Below are positions 49,985 through 63,761 of a stretch of DNA of 64,000 nt, piece after piece. The stretch comes from Podarcis raffonei (Eukaryota > Chordata > Lepidosauria > Squamata > Lacertidae). The stretch lies in contig NC_070606.1 in assembly GCF_027172205.1 (NCBI RefSeq), positions 50,620,501 through 50,684,500 on the forward strand. Direction: 5' to 3'. Both the position numbers and the translations under genes were made by a program. The notes below the pieces were generated by a model, which was not told where the DNA came from, searched no databases, and saw only the letters and a list, made by a program, of their open reading frames with translations. How positions within the stretch are numbered: position 1 is the first letter of the stretch; each line of letters starts with the position of its first letter.

Positions 49985-50521
49985 TACTGCAAGACCCAGA
50001 TCCCTCCCATTTTATATAACTACGGCCTCCTATTGTCCCAACAGCAGCTGTTAGGTTTAGGTTCAGCGATAGCACATGAAGGCAAGTTCAGTTCTTTCTC
50101 TGTTTCAATTCCAGGGAGTACCATGGATGAGAAGGCAGGACTCACCCAGAAGCAACTGTCAGCAAAGAAGGGAAATATGCATGTGACAGCAATGGTTGGA
50201 GCTGTTTTGCAGAGGAGGCAGCATTTTATCTCAAATCCCTAATACTTTCCACTAAGGTAGGGAATCATTATCTACCAGTTCTCCCAAGCAGTTCCTCTCT
50301 TGAAACAAATATAGTCATGGAAGTCATGGGAAATAAAAGGAGTGGCATGGTTATAATGGGAACTAAATTTCTTCTTACTAGTAAATCACTATCTGAAAGG
50401 CAAAGAACTTCCACCTGTCTGCTAATATATTGTTTATTCAGAAGTGTTGTATGTGCAGAAAAATAGAATCTCCCCAACTAAAATGATCAAACATGATAAA
50501 TGTTAAGTTTAAAGGGCATAC

Positions 50522-50609
50522 CATCTGCAGAAATTCAATTTCCGTTTGAAGAGCCTCACAGGCATTTTCCATTTCATCTTCTCTGTAACTCTCCAATTTC
50601 TTTTTAAGC
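50522..50609 (-). CDS. CCDC172: CCDC172-like exon (C-terminal coiled coil)
   Basis: On the minus strand an acceptor (GTTGGCACAG) and a donor (GTATGC) enclose 88 nt: one base plus 29 codons reading LKKKLESYREDEMENACEAL then QTEIEFLQM. From memory, human CCDC172 near its C-terminus reads [20 protein letters not shown] then QTEIEFLEL; the two agree at about 20 of 29 positions. CCDC172 is a small coiled-coil protein of poorly known function, reported mainly from testis. In human it sits just upstream of PNLIPRP3 on the same strand, the arrangement seen here. Phase 1 at entry and phase 0 at exit. The last coding exon should lie below 50.5 kb and the earlier ones above it; none was identified securely. 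Confidence 0.82.
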
Positions 50610-51210
50610 CTGTGCCAACATTTAAAAACAAAACACCTGATATGGTTAGGCTGTCAGCTGAATCTTTCTCTTCTTCACAGCAGTCCCAGTTCTTAATTCA
50701 ACCTTGATCATCCTAGCTGTCTCCCATTAAAAGTCCTGTAAGCTCCCCAACAATGTGTGGATCACATGTCACTATCCAGTTATAAATCAGAGAGACTAAA
50801 GTTTGCTAGATTGCTTGATGTGATTTAAACTACATTACCCAAGACTGTATAAATCACTGCACAGTACTGGCAATTGTTTAGTGATGTGAAGAAATTAGAC
50901 AATCTCCAGGAAGAATATATATCTCCAGAATAAGTGCTGTAAGACAAGTTTAAGTTAAAAGACTGTATTTTTTTTCCTCTGTGGGTTGTGTGCATATTAT
51001 AACCTATGACGAAATTATATCCTAGTCATTCAAAAACTTCATGATTTGAATCTTTGATCCTTGCCTTTTATAAGTTCTTATGAATCTTGTTCAGAGTTGG
51101 TGTTGTTCTCTGCCTATTGCTTACCTTCTCCAAGGGTTTCAATAATCTCTTTCCCACTGCCAAAAGATCAGGTCATTCTTTAACATTTCGTGGAGCGTAT
51201 TTTAAGTCAG

Positions 51211-51345
51211 GAGCAGCCAATATGGTGCCCTCCAGACACTGTTGTGTTACAAGTCCCATCAGCCTCAGCCAGCATGGCCAATAGCCAGGAATGATGGAAG
51301 CTGTAGTCCAAAGCATCTGAACACCATCATGTTGGTCACCATATG
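51211..51345. repeat. Palindromic MITE-like repeat
   Basis: AGCCAATATGGTGCCCTCCA on the left and GTTGGTCACCATATG on the right are inverted, with TGGCC/GGCCA pairs near the middle. Related in style to the repeat at 41890. Confidence 0.5.
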
Positions 51346-53837
51346 TTAAGTAATGGATTGCTGGTGGTGCACCTCTCCTCCAATTTACTTTAATGAAATC
51401 TACGACATACATTCGAGGTTCTCAACTGCTGAAAAGGGAAAAAGACATCTAGTGTCTAATATTATATCTACATGGATCTTCTGTACCATCTGGATCATGA
51501 CACTATCAAATCTCATTGCTTCTCATAAATTACTATGCTTTTGTGTTATTTTACAGCATAAAATTTTTAGAATCTCATGAAAAGATACTGTGTAGCAACA
51601 TGCATTGCCTCATGACACAGAAAATGTATTCCAGATGCTCAAAGATTTCTTGCTGCAAATGTGTCAGCACCACAATGCACAAAGGTTATGTCCCACTGTT
51701 GTCCCATTTCCCAGAAAAATGCAGGCAAAATATGAGGAGCTGACCAATATCTTCCATACCAGGAGACAGACCAATGTCATTTTAATGTTGATTGCTGGAA
51801 GAAAATGCTTTTAAAAACAAAAAACAAAAAAAAAACCCCAGAAATATACAGGCATCCCTCCCACTTGCGCATGATCAACTTGCATGTGATCATGTATACG
51901 TAATTCATACCGGGAAATGGAGGGAAAGAGCTGGAGAGTCCCCGTGGCTTGCAAGGAGACCCTTCCTGGAGCCCAGAGGACTTCAGTGAGGGAGGAGAAG
52001 AGACTGGAGCAGCAGCGGGGCTTTGTTTAGGCTGCTCAGCCTCCCCACTGAACAGCTGGTGTGTTGGGTACTGCAACAGCAGCCACTTTCCTGAACATCC
52101 TCCTGCCAGCCCTAGCTTCAATTTCAGTTGTGGATATTTTTGGTGTACAGTGTTTTTGATTTTTGGAGAGTAGTATTTTGGAGAGAAAATGGCAAAGAGG
52201 GCATTTAAAGAGTGCTCCCTAGTTATGCAATGTTCAGTTATGCATGCAGGGCCCCGAAACATAACCTCCACATATGTGGGAAGTTCATCTGTAGTGTGAA
52301 TGGGAGAATAGGATATAAGAGACAATCTCCTTTTCCAAAGGTGTTTACCCCAGTCCCTCTGCCAAGAAACCCCTCTACGTTGTAGAGAATGTTCAGGCAT
52401 TTTCTAAGGTGCACACTCTCAGTTCATGTGGGACACACAAAATGTTTTACCTAGAACAGTGTTCTCCTACAACTGCATGTTAAAGTCGATTATTAGTAGC
52501 GGCAGGCAAGCGGACATTCACCAATCATCACCTTGAGAAGCCTTCCCCAATGTGGTGCCCTCCAGATGTTTGCGACTCCTATCATCGTTGTTTGTCATCA
52601 GGAGGGCATGAAGTTGGGGGAAGTTGTTCTTCAGGAATACCTGGTAAACTTCTGAAAACCTTAGGTTCCCTGGAACATAGCTTCCACATAATGTATGAAA
52701 TTGTGCCCTTTGAGACTACATTGCATTCTTACAGAAACATTAGTAAGAGCTTTCCTTGAAGAGAGGAATTATAGTTACAGAGAGCAGCAAAAGATTCACT
52801 TTCCTGTTGGACACCAAAAATGTTTTGCAGAACAATAATCAATACTGCATGTTAGTCAGTTTTAGACTGAGCCTTCTTTAAAATGGAAATAAGTTTGAAT
52901 TTGACAGTAAGTGCCACATGGGGAATGTTGTGAGCATGGTATGAAGTATATGAAGTGTTCCACTAGCACAGAAACAAGTTCCTACTTTAACACCTGCATA
53001 ACATTTCATCAATGGCAAAGAAAGAAATTAATACAGAAACTTCCAATAAATAGGCTATATTTTGGTGGCAGAAGACTAAAGAAATCTACTGATGCTTGGG
53101 GATTACAGCCTTTTTATTCTGGCTTGTTCAGTGCAGCATCTGGATTGAAGAACAGGCAGGCAGCTCATTGAGTGTCAGCAGCAATAACAAAAGCAGAGCA
53201 GAAATAGTGACTAATATGGGAATGGAAGCTTCTTTATATGGGATGTCTTCTACTTGGGAATGGAAAAGCTCTGAAACGAAGGAGTCCATATACTGAGTAC
53301 TACCCATTATATTTGCTTAAGTGGATACTTGCTGGACCAAGAAAAAGCTATTTCAGATCTTTTAATGGTCCACGGTATATGCAGCAATAAAGTTATACTG
53401 CAGTCCTTGTCATACCTGCCAGAAGATAGTAAAATGGAAGATAAGTATAAAGTTGTGTTAAACCCATTCATGATAATAGAGGAGCAATTTCTGGGGTCAC
53501 TGTGGTTATTTTGGGATTGCTAAGTGAGCCCATATAGGGAAAGGAGCATATTCTGGTGGTAGTAAATATATCACAGTGTGGGACCTCGACTGAGATTTTA
53601 TATATATTGAATGTTAAGAAGATTCAGAAGCTTACCTTGTATATAAACAACATTTCATTGCTTAAATATTACTTGGTAATATCTCTTCCACACAAAAGTG
53701 TTATGCTGAACATAATGGCAACATGTAACCTTGAATTAAAAGGAGTAAAAGGAGTACTAATCCAAAACCCAGCTCCATAGTTCCACTTTTTGTCTGCTTT
53801 TATTTGTATATGGTGGTCCCTATCACTTGCAAAATTG

Positions 53838-53875
53838 TCTTTTTCTTTCTTTCTTCCTTCCTTTCTTCCTTTCTT
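53838..53875. repeat. (TTTC)/(TTCC) pyrimidine-rich microsatellite
   Basis: Mixed TTTC and TTCC units forming one pure pyrimidine tract. Confidence 0.8.
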
Positions 53876-54789
53876 ACAATTACATTTCTTTGTTAACTAG
53901 GAACAGGTGTATTTTCCCAAGTACAGCTGCAGTGTATGTGCCGATTTAAAGAAGAAAGAAGTCCTAAAATGAGCATGTGCAATACCCTCGATCTTCCATC
54001 ACATCATGCATTTTTGCTTTTAAAAAAAGGCACAGGCACAAAGCCCCTGAGCCTGATCCTATGGTTGTTTTTTGTTGTTTCTGCTATGCACTGCAAACAA
54101 TAAGATCTGCTAACCAATTCATTTACCTTACGGAAATATAACTTCAAGGATGGCAATACTGTTTTTGTATCCTGATTTAGCTTAAGCATTTGAGATGGCC
54201 ACAATACAATTAATGTATCATACATGTTTATGATTTGGTGTACTTTTGCACCTGATCTATTGAGTCAGATAGCGCACAGCAGTATAGCATAAGACAGTCA
54301 AACAGCTGTGTAAGACTGGTTCTTTGCTATGGCCAGGCCCAAGGGCCCACACACATCCTTACTAAGAACACAGGACTCCTCCTGGGTCAGAACCTGTTTA
54401 CTAACAGCCATTCCCTCTTGTCTGTCCCTTGCGCCTGGTGCTCAGAGTCCAGGAATGCCGCAAATTTGCAGAGTCTGTTCCAGCTGTAGTGTAGCTCAGA
54501 TGCACATGCAGGAACATGATTGATGTTGAAGAGGCCAGGAACCACCTTGGCTGTGAATCCTGGAACACCTGCTCCCTGCCTTGCAGGCCTTTTTCCACCC
54601 AAGTGGAGCCCTGACTGGCCCTGACTACAAAAGCTGAGGCTGCTGAACAGACTCTTCGGTGTTGCTGCTGCTGCTGTTGTAGTAGTAAGGTGTTGCTGCA
54701 GATTTTTTGTATCTTTGTTTTAGATCTTCTTGTGATTTATGTGGAAATTGTTCTGTTAGGTTGTGTATTTTTTTAATGTTTTACTGATT

Positions 54790-54905
54790 GTTTAGGACTG
54801 CTTTTGTTATGTTGTAGTTAAGTATTTTTTTAATGTTGCGAGTCACCTTGAGCGTGGTTTGAACAGTGGAAAGGCGGCAAACAAATAAAAATATGGATGG
54901 ATGGA
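54790..54905 (+). repeat. SINE/LINE tail fragment
   Basis: TGCGAGTCACCTTGAGCG and GGAAAGGCGGCAAACAAATAA resemble the widespread 3' tail shared by reptile LINE and SINE copies. It ends in short ATGG repeats. Confidence 0.4.
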
Positions 54906-56352
54906 TGTTGCTTTTGCTTGAGGTGTCAAGAGAAATGTCTAATTGCTACTTGCAAAGTGCTCTGAAGCTGTAAGGCACTAGATAAACAATTATGCATTTG
55001 GTAGAAACATTTGCTTTTCTCGCTGAGTTTTGCGAAAGGCAGTAAAAGACGTTTTTGTTGCTTCATGCTCCCTTTCAGCTGCTTGATTTATATGATTAAT
55101 TCTTTGTTTTGTTTTGTTTTTAAATAAAAAGCTAGGTAATTTCAATATACCCCAGACCTATCCCTTCAAGAAACAGGGAATGTATCTGAAGTTACAGGCT
55201 GCACAATCAATGTTGTGGAGACACTTAAGTAATGAATAAATAATGGAAATTTATCATTAAGTCTGGAGTGAATGAAAATATTTAAAGTTATACTTAACCA
55301 GAAATTTGTGAAAGTTTAACACTAAAGTAATAACAAGAATATTAACCATATATAAGGTTCATTATTTGATGCACTTTAAATGCAAACTTTAAATGGGATG
55401 AAAACATACTATGAATATTTAGCCATTTGTCTGAGCAGGACAAAATGCATCTCTGAGCAAAGTTATTAAATGCCAAAGACCTTACTGAGCTAATGTGTGC
55501 ATACTGTGTTTCAACAGTTTGGTCAATTAGCAACATTATATTATGTATATTTGTTTAATAGTTCTGTGGGTTTTAGGTCTGTTTTACCTAAATTTTTATT
55601 AAGTACACAACTTAGAGAGCTCTTTGACTCAGTGTTTTATAATTATTTCTAAAAAATTAAGTAAATAAACAAAATCAGCATGAAATAGCTGGACTTGAAA
55701 CTAAGGATATTCAATCCAAATACCAGTTAAATGAATGTAGCCTGATACAATCTAAAGAGTATTGTATAACAATGTGAGAGAAAGTGACTTTTAGAGCAGT
55801 CCTTAACTCCTGGCAACATGGATGTTTCTGTTTCCTGTTCAATGGGAAGAAGAGCTTCTACTAGTTATCTTAATATAATAGCACTGTTCTTTCTATCCTT
55901 TTAAAGGAAGGAGTAAAGATTCATTTTAGATTCTTAAAGGGTATAGTTATATTTTAACTGCCTTTCTCCCACCTTGCTTTTCTCTCGGCCGGTTAGTCTC
56001 AGCAATCAGACTAACCATTCAGTAAGACTGGTTTTATTTTTGCTCTGAAAATCTATGCTTCAATAATTACTGTGAGATTTTGGAAGCTTGAAATGAATTG
56101 ATCCAATAAAAGATTATTCCCCATACTATATGCATCACAACCAGCACTTTTCTGAAAAGTCTCCACAGCAGGAGTGGAAGATATAGGTCTAGAGGAGGAC
56201 TATTCTGGCCTAACACATTTAAAAAAGGGTTACAAGCTAATTCTCAGAAACCATTTGCCTTTTTAAAAGACCTGAAGCTCGTGCCTACTGATCAAAGGGC
56301 TTGAAGGGCTGCAGGGGAAAACTCATGAGCAATTGGTATTCTATCTCCAAAG

Positions 56353-56602
56353 CCATGGGTAGGCAAACTAAGGCCTGGGGGCCAGATCTGGTCCAATCGC
56401 CTTCTAAATCTGGCCCGCAGGAATCATCATGTTTTTACATGAATAGAATGTGTGCTTTTATTTAAAATGAATCTCTGGGTTATTTGTGGGGCATAGGAAT
56501 TTGTTCATTATTATTATTATTTTCAAAATATAGTCCGGCCCCTGACCAGGTCTGAGAGACAGTGGACCGGCCCCCTGCTGAAAACGTTTGCTGACCCCTG
56601 TG
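56353..56602. repeat. hAT-like MITE
   Basis: Left CCATGGGTAGGCAAAC and right GTTTGCTGACCCCTGTG are imperfect inverted repeats. The interior pairs TCTGGCCC with CCGGCCCCTG. Flanks CTCCAAAG and GACCAAAG agree at 6 of 8 bases. Confidence 0.55.
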
Positions 56603-56833
56603 GACCAAAGCTAACTACATATCTGGTAGTTGTAACAAAGGTCATGAATCGGAAGTGCTCTTCCAGGCACCTTCATCACCGTCCAAATACTGCTTATGCA
56701 GTAGTATGAGGGAATTGTGCACTAATACATAAATATCAACACAACCCACTATAAATTAATATTCCTTAATCCAGTATATAGGCAGCAGGAAGAATTTCCA
56801 AAATATTCTATTTGTGAGACATAAAAACTGGAG

Positions 56834-56987
56834 ACAGAGGACGAGATGGTTGGACAGTGTTCTTGAAGCTACAAACATGAGTCTGACCAAACTGCGGGAG
56901 GCAGTAGAAGACAGGAGTGCCTGGCGTGCTCTGGTCCATGGGGTCACGAAGAGTCGGACATGACTAAACGACTAAACAACAACAACA
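56834..56987 (+). mobile_element. BovB LINE, very short 3' end
   Basis: Only the last 154 bp remain. They encode RWLDSVLEATNMSLTKLREA-like sequence ending VHGVTKSRT, then the (AAC)n tail. Flanked by a perfect 10-bp duplication AAAACTGGAG (56824-56833 and 56988-56997), so it inserted as a severely 5'-truncated copy. Confidence 0.88.
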
Positions 56988-59900
56988 AAAACTGGAGTAA
57001 TGTTTATAGATAACATTACCAAACTGGCAATAGAAGGGCATTCTCACGAAGTCAGAAGTTTGGGAACCTGAACCCTGTTGGTTCAACCTCTTGTCAGAAG
57101 TACACTTTTTTGTAAGTAAGTAGTACTCTGCCTAACAAGCCTGATATCACTCGTAGACAGAATGCTTTCTAATTGAAGAATTTTTTGTGAGGCAAAAAAC
57201 ATTAACCAAGTGACTAAAGATGCAAGCATCAAACTTCAAAGCTGGAGACAAATATCACTTGTGTTCATACCTACTAAAACTTACGTAAATTGACAGACGA
57301 ACCGTTCTCCCAAACTACGTTTCCTGTGTATGCATTTGTGTAAGGAAAATTACTCCCGAGCAAATTTCCAATGACAGACTTTACCCTAGAGCACGTTTTT
57401 ATTGTTGGATTATAAACCTTGAAATTGGGGTTCATAATAGAAACCCTGACACAATTCTAACTATAATAACCCCACTGGGCATTGGTATAAAAAGTTTTAA
57501 GAAATCAGTTAGCACATTGTTATTACAGAAACTCATTCTGCACCCCAGAGATTACTCCAGAGATGGGTATTTCTTGCTTATAAAATTTAACATAAAATTA
57601 AATTGAACATATTTGTTCAAAACCAACAGAATCATGGCCCTCGGCAATGCACTGTTAATATGAAGGATTTGTTCAGCTCTAGTGGACATATTTCCTGGAT
57701 GATTTATGTGAATGCAGTGTCATTTGTTCTTTCATGGTTTCAATAATGAGCTTTCTTAGGCTATAATAAGAAATGTAAGAAGCAATCCTAGTTCTTTCAG
57801 ATTAGTCAAGTAAACAAACGCCTTAACTATTAAATAACACAAAGCAACTTCAAACTATTTCAATATTTCCAGGCTTCTGAAAAGAGTGCAGAAGTTCACA
57901 CTCTAAAAAGAGAAAACCCTTCTCTAAAATTTCCCTCTGAAATGGACTAACAGAAGAATGGGGGAAAGCAGAATGCCATTCAAACTTCTAACTGTAAATG
58001 AATCCAGTCACCTCATTTTATCTATGAATGAAAATATGGCTTTAACCTGTTCCTATGGGGGACGGGACATGAAAGGCAAATATAAACCAAGGTTCTGCTT
58101 TTTTAGTATTTGTGCTTTCCCACTAATCTACAATAAATTAATTTTACATATTTTGATTCACTTCTCTTTTCACTCTGTTTTTTTGTGACTTACAGTTAAT
58201 AATAATTACATTTTGGTTCACCTTAAATAGGTGGTATATACTGATAAGATAAAATACATTTCCTCTTCTGGGCAATATACTCAAATGCTTTTAAGGATTG
58301 TATGTTAGTAGCTCCAACACTGATATACAGATGTTGCACACAGTATGATCTACTACACAATAAGCTTTTAAAGAATGGGAAACTCCAGGTGTTGTTGAAC
58401 CCTAAATCCCATCAACTGTAGCCATGATTTGGGTTTATGCAGGGCAGCTGTAGTGAAGCAACATCTGGAGGATCACAGATTCCCCAATACAATGTTAAGC
58501 ATTAACTCTCCCCACACGCAGTTAGTATAAATGTGAGTAGAGGGTTTCCTGCAGGGTGTCTAAATTGGCCCTGATTCCAATATGTAAGAAGTAATCCTAG
58601 TTCTTTGAGATTTGTCAAGTAAACAAAACCCCACAAGTGACATATAGGTTTATGCATGTGAAGGAGCTCCAGTACCAGGGCCATGTGTAGGAAATAATTT
58701 ATGAACCAGAGAGTCCATGCCAACACCCAGCAAAGAGGTCCCACAAATACAAATCAGAATTCTCTCCATTCTTTTTCAAGGAGGGAAACTGTGAGGTTTG
58801 GATGTCAGTGTGGATGCCTGGCCCATATGTTACTTCTGCATATGGGTGTGAAAATGGGGCTGCTTTGCATGGGATAGTTTTAAACATACTGTGGTGTTGT
58901 CGTCACAAATCATATGCCCACTGCAGGACAGACAAAGCAAATCAGATCATATTATGGGTGTCTCAAATTGACACCATACGTCATATGGCTGGAGAGTTAA
59001 GCCTGAGTGGTGCATTCTGAAATACCAATTTGCCCCAGAAAATAAATGTATCACAATAGTGATAAAAGCTTTAGGCAGTAGGTAACTCAAACTGATGATC
59101 AAAATAATCATCTTTATGCTAAACTTTTTACAGTCCCACAAATAAGCTTTCTTAAAGAATGAACTGCTTTATGACACGTTTTCATTTGGCTTTTACACTT
59201 AACAACTTAAAGCTCTGTATGTTGTTAAAGCTGTTTTGAAGTTGGTGGCTAGCATGCTGAGAATACAGTGAGATTCTGCAATTGATTTTCATGGAAGGAA
59301 ATGGCAGTATTTTGTCCTGACACATGATCATATAATCCAGTAGGATAATGGGCCTTCTTCAAAGCATGCTACATTCTAGTTTGATGGCTTGGTGGATCTT
59401 TGCTGTCAGTGGAGTGCATTTTGTTACTGTAATATTTCTTTCAAACTAGCAGGACACTTCAAAGCATCTGAATCCTCTGCTGTGACACCTAACCTGCCAC
59501 AACTGGTGTGAAAATGAAAGCATCTTTGTGAAAATGTCTGCTAATATTGAAACCCTTTTACTACTGTAGGCACTTTTCTGAACAAGGCTTTTTTTAAAAA
59601 AGGACCAATTTTTCTTTCATCATTAATAAAAAAAGATGTCCGTCATGAATATAAATGAGGAAAGGGGAAAACAAAACGCAGGTTTTGCTCCAGAAAATTT
59701 GTGAAGAGCAAATTCAAGTTGGTGTGATCTTGCTTCTGGTTATACCCTGGTAACAATGATTTTAATGGAACTGTGGCACAGGATTGTAGCTTAACAGTCC
59801 ACATGAAAAATGGCGAGCATTTTTCAGGCAGTCATTCTGCTCCTAATGACTATGCCTGTCTCAAGGTCTAGCTTGCATCTTAGTTCTATAATACAGGAAA

Positions 59901-61009
59901 AGTAGCTGGAGTGCAAAGACCTCAGTCTGCACAGTCAGATCCTGGAAAGACTCTTGACAGCAAAGATGGCTGAGTCACTGTTAATTCAAAGGCTCCTCAA
60001 GCTGCCAGGTCTTCAGTAAACATCATTCTCTCTCTTCAAGATGATACAACATTTTTGCTTTCTTTATTTAGTTACAAAATTAGTAAAAGAAGGGGCTTCA
60101 GCTCAGACGTAGATCACATGTACTGCATATGTTCAAGTCCTATTATTATCTTTGTCCTAGACCACTCTTACCTCACTTGACAACCTTTTATTGAATGCTT
60201 TGCAGACTAGACGGCTAGGAATAAGCATGGTACCTGATCTGCTTGTTTCTTATCTTTGTTACAGCTACCACCTACAGACTATGTATGCTGGTGAGCACTG
60301 GCTCTGATGTGCCAGAGAGGTTTATCAGTAGAGGTGTCACAGCCTTCTCCTACTGGGACAGCTGCAGGAAAGTTTCTTCCCATCACCTAACATTGTATGA
60401 TGCTATGCATGAGACAGGTAAACCCACATGTTAAACTGAAAAAGAACAACTGGGAGTACAATCTTAAGTCCAGCTGATGGTAGAATTTGGTGCTTTTTTC
60501 TGTTGCCTTCTCCCAGGATGGAGAAAGCTAAAACATCTCTACTGGTGACAAACATCACTGGTCTTGAGGCAACAGAAAAAACTGCCTAATTGAAAAAAAG
60601 GGGTGAATTATAGATGAAAAGAATCAAGAGCGTGCTTAATACAGCTATCCCAATTTTTTTGTTGCAGCCACAGCCTGAATTGGTATGATGTCCAAGAAAC
60701 CTGTGAGAGGTGGGGGACTACTGAATCTGGCCCACTGGCCAGATCAAGTTCCACAGCCCTTCTTCAGACAAAGCTAAGTTGTGGGCGCTGCTCTAAACAG
60801 TGGCTTGGCTGTGTTCAGCAGCCTGGCTGGCCCTCATATTCCAAGGGCTTAGCAGACTGCCCAATGGAACAACACAAAATGGTAACATAATTCCCAGAGG
60901 AATTTCTATAGTTAAAAAAAGAAATAAACTACATCAAATTGGAAGTACTCCCACCTGAAAGGTGTGGTATTTGTCCACCCTCAAAGACAGTACAATCCTG
61001 TGAAATTAC

Positions 61010-61055
<46 letters not shown>
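61010..61055. repeat. (AAT)n microsatellite
   Basis: About fifteen uninterrupted AAT units. Confidence 0.95.
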
Positions 61056-61058
<3 letters not shown>

Positions 61059-61630
61059 ATCTGGTCTTGGCTGCACAGGAGTCATGTTAGTGAGGCAGTT
61101 TCATTAGCCACACTATGAAACTAAACTAAGCTGTTCTATATTTAATTAGTTCTGTCTCCAACAAGATTCCAAAGTGTGTATTGTCCTCAAAAAAGAAACA
61201 ATTAAAAAAAATCGAACAATTTAATCATCAACCAACTCCTATGGAAGTGTGTTATTTTCCTGCTGAATTGTCTTCTTGTCAGGTCTATTGATGTTATGCC
61301 TCTTTCATTCAGTGTTAAGAGATACATAATGCAAAACAGCCTATCATTTTGAAAGACCAACCGAAATCCTTTTCCTTCTGGAAACTACCTTTACGCATCA
61401 AAAAGTAATCAAAGCTAACTAAAGTAATAGCAACTCTTGGTGCATGTTAGGAGGTATTATCTGTAAGATTACTTTCTTAATCTAGAGATGTTGCATGAAA
61501 CACACCAGGTTCAGTTCTTCAACTAGTTGTTATACTTGCCTCCTGAATTAAAATTCAAGCCAAAGAAGAATTACCAGCATAGCCCACTCCAGAAGTGCCA
61601 GCAGGCCAACATCCATCCAAACTTCATCTT

Positions 61631-61993
61631 AGGTAAAGGTAAAGGGACCCCTGACCATTAGGTCCAGTCACAGATGACTCTGGGGGTTGCGGCGCTCATC
61701 TCGCTTTACTGGCTGCGGGAGCCGGCGTTTGTCCGCAGACAGCTTCTCAGTCATGTGGCCAGCATGACTAAGCCGTTTCTGGTGAACCAGAGCAGCACAT
61801 GGAAATGCCATTTACCTTCCCGCCAGAGCGGTACCTATTTATCTACTTGCACTTTGATGTGCTTTCGAACTGCTAGGTTGGCAGGAGCAGGGACCGAGCA
61901 ACGGGAGCTCACCCCGTCGCGGGGATTCGAACTGCTGGCCTTCTGATCGGCAAGCCCCAGGCTCTGTGGTTTAGACCACAGCGCCACCCGCAC
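61631..61993 (-). repeat. Sauria-type SINE, full length
   Basis: The tail AAAGGGACCCCTGACCATTA is at the left and the B box (GGGATTCGAACTG) and A-box part (GTGGTTTAGACCACAGCGCC) are at the right. It is a little more diverged than the other full copies and carries a small insertion near 61725. Confidence 0.85.
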
Positions 61994-63761
61994 TTTTCCT
62001 TTAACCTCAATTTATCCAGTCAGGTCACTGGTAGCAAGAGTAGCATACCAGTCCCACAGCTACTGGAAAAAGAAAGGTTTCTCCTCCACCACCACCAACC
62101 TTGGCATGCAGTGTACAGGATAAAAGGCCTTCCTAGTATGTTTATTTTAGGAGGGATTTCAAGACAACCCCCTTCCTAATTCAGAAAGGGGTCTGCATTA
62201 AACTGTGGCTAAAACAAAGTCATCGTGTCCCCCCCAACCCCCTGTTTCAGCTGGCAATTGGGGATTAAATCCTGCTGTATGGGCCAGTGCACAAATAAAC
62301 CCTACCTCCTGTCCATTAATGGATGTCACCAACTGATGTCAGCTGATTTGACAAGTGGGTGTGGTTTTGGGAAAATCATCTTGTGAACCACATTGGAACC
62401 TCTGGTGGGTCTACACTGGCTTGTGGGGTGGAGGTAGCCTACCCCTGCACTAGTCTATGCCCCTTGCAGATGCTTGAATGCTCTTCTTTCTCAAACTGAG
62501 TTTACAAGAAACCCGATGCTTTGCACAGCAGCCAGAGGATCAGAGCAGAACACAACACTCACTGGCTGACCCTTATGTCAATCATGCAGTCACACACACC
62601 TCCTTCTCTAAGTAGATTTTCAAGTGCCAAAAAATGTCTGGGTTTTAAAATGCTTAACAATTCACTTTAAATCCAGGTAAGTATGTAAGGGGCTTTGTAA
62701 AAGACCCAAAGTGGACAGTTTTCCTGAAGCTCAGGGGAAGGTGCAAAGAGGAAGAGGTAATCATTATTTGATTTCTAGTCTGTATGTGCAGTTTGAAAAG
62801 GCAGGAAGAAGCACAGTTCACTCCTGTATACAGCTCTTGCATGCAGGTCAGGAACACCACCATTGCCCAGAAAATAAGGTTTAATCCCTGAGCCCTTAAT
62901 GGTGGTGAAAAGCGAATGTCAAAACATTCTTATTAGTAACAGGCTATCCCACAGTTACATGGATATCTTCCCACTGCTCTATGAACTGTTGACTAAGCAT
63001 CTATCTTTTTGAGTTAAGGGTACTTCCTGTTTGAATACAGGAAGAGGCCTTTGCTGAAGAGGTATCAAGATTTGAGTAATACTGCCATGGGGGACCAAGT
63101 TCAGTGGGGAATATGGGGAACCCAGAAATAATAAACTGGTATGGTGTTTATCTTTGTTGTGATATGTTATCTACAATTATTAATGCTGTTCCTTTATTCA
63201 ATCCCTACAAAATAAAATGTGAGCAGTCATAGTCTAACTGAATTTTGTTGAGTTGGACAATCATTGCCTACTTGCCTTTATGCTATTCAGTAGCAGGGCA
63301 GGAGCATTTTAATTGAAATCAATAGGGCTTAAATTAAACACCTTCACAGACCTTTGAAGGGCTTGGGTAAGGAGGTGCATACTGATGCTTCAATCTTAGA
63401 TTAAGGAAATACAATATACATGTGTAAAATCTTGAATAATGGTGCACTCATCCAGTTCTGCCTCTGAAGTAAGCCCAAGCTGTAAAATGGCAGATTTCCC
63501 AAAAGTGCAATCTTTGACGTGGTAGTAGCACTTTGTCTTCTGGTGTTCATCATATGATTTGCAAAATAAGTAATTATATTTATCAATAAATCTTGACAAT
63601 TCTTTATAATTGCTATGCATCATATTCAGCAAATTGCAGAACTGCATTGCATTACTTTTCATATAAACATCAACACTTTTTTCAATTATTAAAAAACATA
63701 CCTTGCTCTATTTAAATATCTTACTGATTCAAGTAAGATTATAATTCTGCACCCACTTACT

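Larger units (their letters stand above)
22880..50521. other. Interval between the lipase gene and the CCDC172-like exon
   Basis: No confident host exon was recognised here. It holds the SINEs, MITEs, LTR-like repeats and BovB copies listed separately, short old fragments (for example near 31.5, 32.4, 32.7 and 41.6 kb) and otherwise plain AT-rich sequence. The last exon of the CCDC172-like gene should fall in its right part. Confidence 0.6.

Noticed and set aside
51777-52400. 207-codon minus-strand frame
   Set aside because: Low-complexity and compositionally random translation with no domain or splice structure; best explained by chance.
54115-54215. Possible CCDC172 exon (minus-strand QDTKTVLPSLKLYFRK before a GTAAAT donor)
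   Set aside because: Similarity is weak, a proline interrupts the expected coiled coil, and no convincing acceptor is seen.
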